From assembly GCA_900770205.1 (NCBI GenBank), contig CAAGJV010000389.1, positions 1-5,496 of the forward strand: a DNA stretch of 5,496 bases, written 5' to 3'. This document shows positions 5,396-5,496 of the stretch, in pieces. The DNA is from Desulfovibrionaceae bacterium. Its GTDB lineage: Bacteria; Desulfobacterota; Desulfovibrionia; Desulfovibrionales; Desulfovibrionaceae. The position numbers and the translations under genes were made by a program. The notes below the pieces were generated by a model. The model worked only from the letters and a program-made list of their open reading frames with translations. It was not told where the DNA came from and made no database searches. Within the stretch, counting starts at the first letter, position 1. Every line of letters begins with the position of its first letter.

Positions 5396-5496
5396 AAATT
5401 TCAATATTTTTCATCTGCAGCGTTCTTTTCGCTTTTTTTTCGAACCCGCCGCAGACCTCTTTTCTTAATCAGAGAAAGAAAACCTAGCCTGCGAAA

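Noticed and set aside
5419..5450. AGCG/CGCT hairpin followed by a T-run on the + strand, and a GGTTCGA on the - strand that recalls a tRNA T-arm
   Set aside because: The stem is only 4 bp and no + strand gene precedes it. The GGTTCGA has no complementary T-stem, acceptor stem or anticodon arm around it.
5310..5496. NrdR box or cobalamin riboswitch upstream of nrdD
   Set aside because: No pair of NrdR-like palindromes and no B12-box sequence could be found by eye.

Overview
The window looks like chromosomal DNA of a strict or facultative anaerobe, most likely a gut-type member of the Desulfovibrionaceae (Desulfovibrio/Bilophila/Mailhella-like). This is inferred from the style of the proteins, the moderate GC content and the pairing of a YeiH-type sulfur-anion transporter with an oxygen-sensitive class III ribonucleotide reductase (RNR). 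It is not proven by any marker gene. I see no rRNA, tRNA, CRISPR array, insertion sequence or phage gene.

Layout. (1) Positions 1-809, + strand: the 3' part of a YeiH-family (putative sulfate/sulfite exporter) membrane protein with strongly biased codon use, followed by a terminator-like hairpin. (2) 866-1132, +: a small unrecognised single-span membrane protein, followed by a strong intrinsic terminator at 1150-1189. (3) 1190-1329: a leader with small inverted repeats and a weak candidate promoter. (4) 1330-2751, +: a two-gene unit of an unrecognised 295-residue soluble protein and nrdG, the radical-SAM activase of anaerobic RNR. The two genes share a reading frame and are separated by one stop codon plus one codon. 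(5) 2764-2810: a near-perfect 22-bp-stem bidirectional terminator between the convergent units. (6) 2824-5309, - strand: nrdD, encoded as two polypeptides. The first is a 762-residue body with the ATP cone, the catalytic barrel and a zinc-site region. The second is a separate 61-residue protein carrying the glycyl-radical loop. (7) 5310-5496: the nrdD leader, with a 7-bp hairpin and a poor promoter candidate.

The genes of regions 4 and 6 should work together. NrdG uses a 4Fe-4S cluster and S-adenosylmethionine to place a radical on a glycine, and that radical then makes the thiyl radical in NrdD that reduces ribonucleoside triphosphates without oxygen. The main point of interest is that the radical glycine is not in the large NrdD chain. 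It sits in a separate small ORF with its own strong ribosome-binding site overlapping the nrdD stop codon, so this looks like a split class III RNR rather than a plain frameshift. I could not run any search to learn how widespread this arrangement is.
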